A stretch of DNA of 64,000 nt from Burkholderiales bacterium RIFCSPHIGHO2_01_FULL_63_240 (GTDB taxonomy: Bacteria > Pseudomonadota > Gammaproteobacteria > Burkholderiales > Burkholderiaceae_C). The notes beneath the pieces are model-generated. The model worked only from the letters and a program-made list of their open reading frames with translations, was not told the origin of the DNA and searched no databases. Below, one piece after another: positions 63,484 to 64,000 of this stretch. Within the stretch, counting starts at the first letter, position 1, and each line of letters opens with the position of its first letter. Position numbers and translations under genes: made by a program. The stretch lies in the NCBI GenBank assembly GCA_001770725.1, contig MERU01000004.1:62001-126000 (forward strand). The letters run 5' to 3'.

Positions 63484-64000
63484 ATGCGCGGCGAACGCGT
63501 CCCCTACGGCGAGGGCAAGGCCCGGCTGCTGGCCGCCGCTGCACAGTGGATGGCCGAACACGGCAGCCTGGCCGGGTTGACGCTGCGGTCGCTGGCGACG
63601 CTGGCCGGCATCAGCCACAACGCCATTTACCGGCACTACCGCTCGGTCGAGGACATGGCCCTCGATCTCGCAGCCGACTTTGCACAACAACTGCGATCGG
63701 GGCTTTCGCAAGCCCGCGACGAGGTCAAGTCAGGTGCGGGGCCAGCGCGCACCGTGGTGGGCTGGCTCTTCGACTTTGCCCTCGCGCACCCGGCTCATTT
63801 CAAAACCGCGCACCTCACTCGCATGGGCCCGCCCGGGGCGGCCCGAGAACTGCTGGAGGCGCAACTGGCCGAAATCCGCCAGGACATGCGCACGCAGCTG
63901 ACCCACAAGAAGATGCTGCCCGAGATGCCAGCTGACGACCTGGATGCCGCCCTGGCGCTCATCATCGAGAACACCTTCCAGCTGTGCATCCGGTGCATCG
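63484..64000 (+). CDS. TetR-family transcriptional regulator (3' end off the window)
   Basis: The visible 172 codons encode an N-terminal TetR-type helix-turn-helix (LTLRSLATLAGISHNAIYRH, then YRSVEDMALDLA). A helical ligand-binding domain starts at ~55. The ligand and target genes are unknown. ATG 63484 gives MRGERVPYGEGKARLL. It lies 21 bp after nadC on the same strand; whether it regulates NAD synthesis or a gene beyond the window edge cannot be told. Confidence 0.88.
   Translation, partial: MRGERVPYGEGKARLLAAAAQWMAEHGSLAGLTLRSLATLAGISHNAIYRHYRSVEDMALDLAADFAQQLRSGLSQARDEVKSGAGPARTVVGWLFDFALAHPAHFKTAHLTRMGPPGAARELLEAQLAEIRQDMRTQLTHKKMLPEMPADDLDAALALIIENTFQLCIRCI

Noticed and set aside
61336-63711. 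A 791-codon minus-strand frame opposite nadA-nadC
   Set aside because: nadA and nadC are unmistakable on the plus strand. The antisense product has the composition of a shadow frame.
1-64000. tRNA or rRNA genes, CRISPR arrays, insertion sequences, integrases and attachment-site repeats
   Set aside because: I looked for these on both strands and saw no supporting sequence. Short RNA genes without obvious motifs could still have been missed by eye.

Overview
This 64 kb window is GC-rich chromosomal DNA (about two-thirds G+C in hand-counted samples) from a betaproteobacterium, most likely a Burkholderiales member of the Leptothrix/Aquabacterium/Rubrivivax type. Supporting signs are a phasin (polyhydroxyalkanoate storage), the aat-bpt N-degron pair, infC-rpmI-rplT-pheS order, a PEP-CTERM protein and an XrtA-type exopolysaccharide (EPS) locus. 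The genus is inferred from protein character only. I see no rRNA, tRNA, CRISPR array, insertion sequence or prophage.

Left part (1-29 kb) is housekeeping. On the minus strand run thrS, then infC, rpmI, rplT, pheS and pheT, normally one contiguous cluster. Here a hybrid sensor kinase on the plus strand separates thrS from infC, and a zinc alcohol dehydrogenase sits between pheS and pheT. The thrS leader carries what looks like a complete threonine attenuator: a 15-codon peptide with six Thr codons, an antiterminator and an intrinsic terminator. Next come aceA (isocitrate lyase), ppa, a phasin gene, aat-bpt, a SIMPL-domain protein divergent from ompR-envZ, and ispF. An ammonium transporter with a sigma-54/NtrC-type promoter and a Phd/zeta-like toxin-antitoxin pair lie between ispF and ispD. 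mfd, a TfoX-domain gene, a PEP-CTERM protein gene and serB follow.

Middle part (29-56.6 kb) is a large EPS locus. It contains an O-antigen-ligase/Wzy-like polymerase, a beta-helix lipoprotein, a Wzx-type flippase, seven glycosyltransferases, rraA, an NAD-dependent epimerase, a Gfo/Idh/MocA oxidoreductase and a deacetylase-fold-like protein of unknown family. It ends in a co-oriented export block: EpsE-type export lipoprotein, Wzz-type chain-length protein, BY-kinase, outer-membrane beta-barrel, an XrtA-type ATPase fused to a degenerate UDP-GlcNAc 2-epimerase-like domain, and the initiating sugar transferase. No exosortase is present, so the enzyme that would process the PEP-CTERM substrate must lie elsewhere.

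Right part (56.6-64 kb) is a four-gene lipid-linked sugar cassette (LPG-synthase-TM-like protein, DPM1/ArnC-like transferase, ArnT-like GT39, PAP2 phosphatase), then nadA-nadC and the start of a TetR-family regulator cut by the window edge.

The most interesting signals are the thrS attenuator, the perfectly symmetric operator between the SIMPL gene and ompR, the ATPase-epimerase fusion that has lost catalytic motifs, and the twice-interrupted thrS-infC-pheST cluster.
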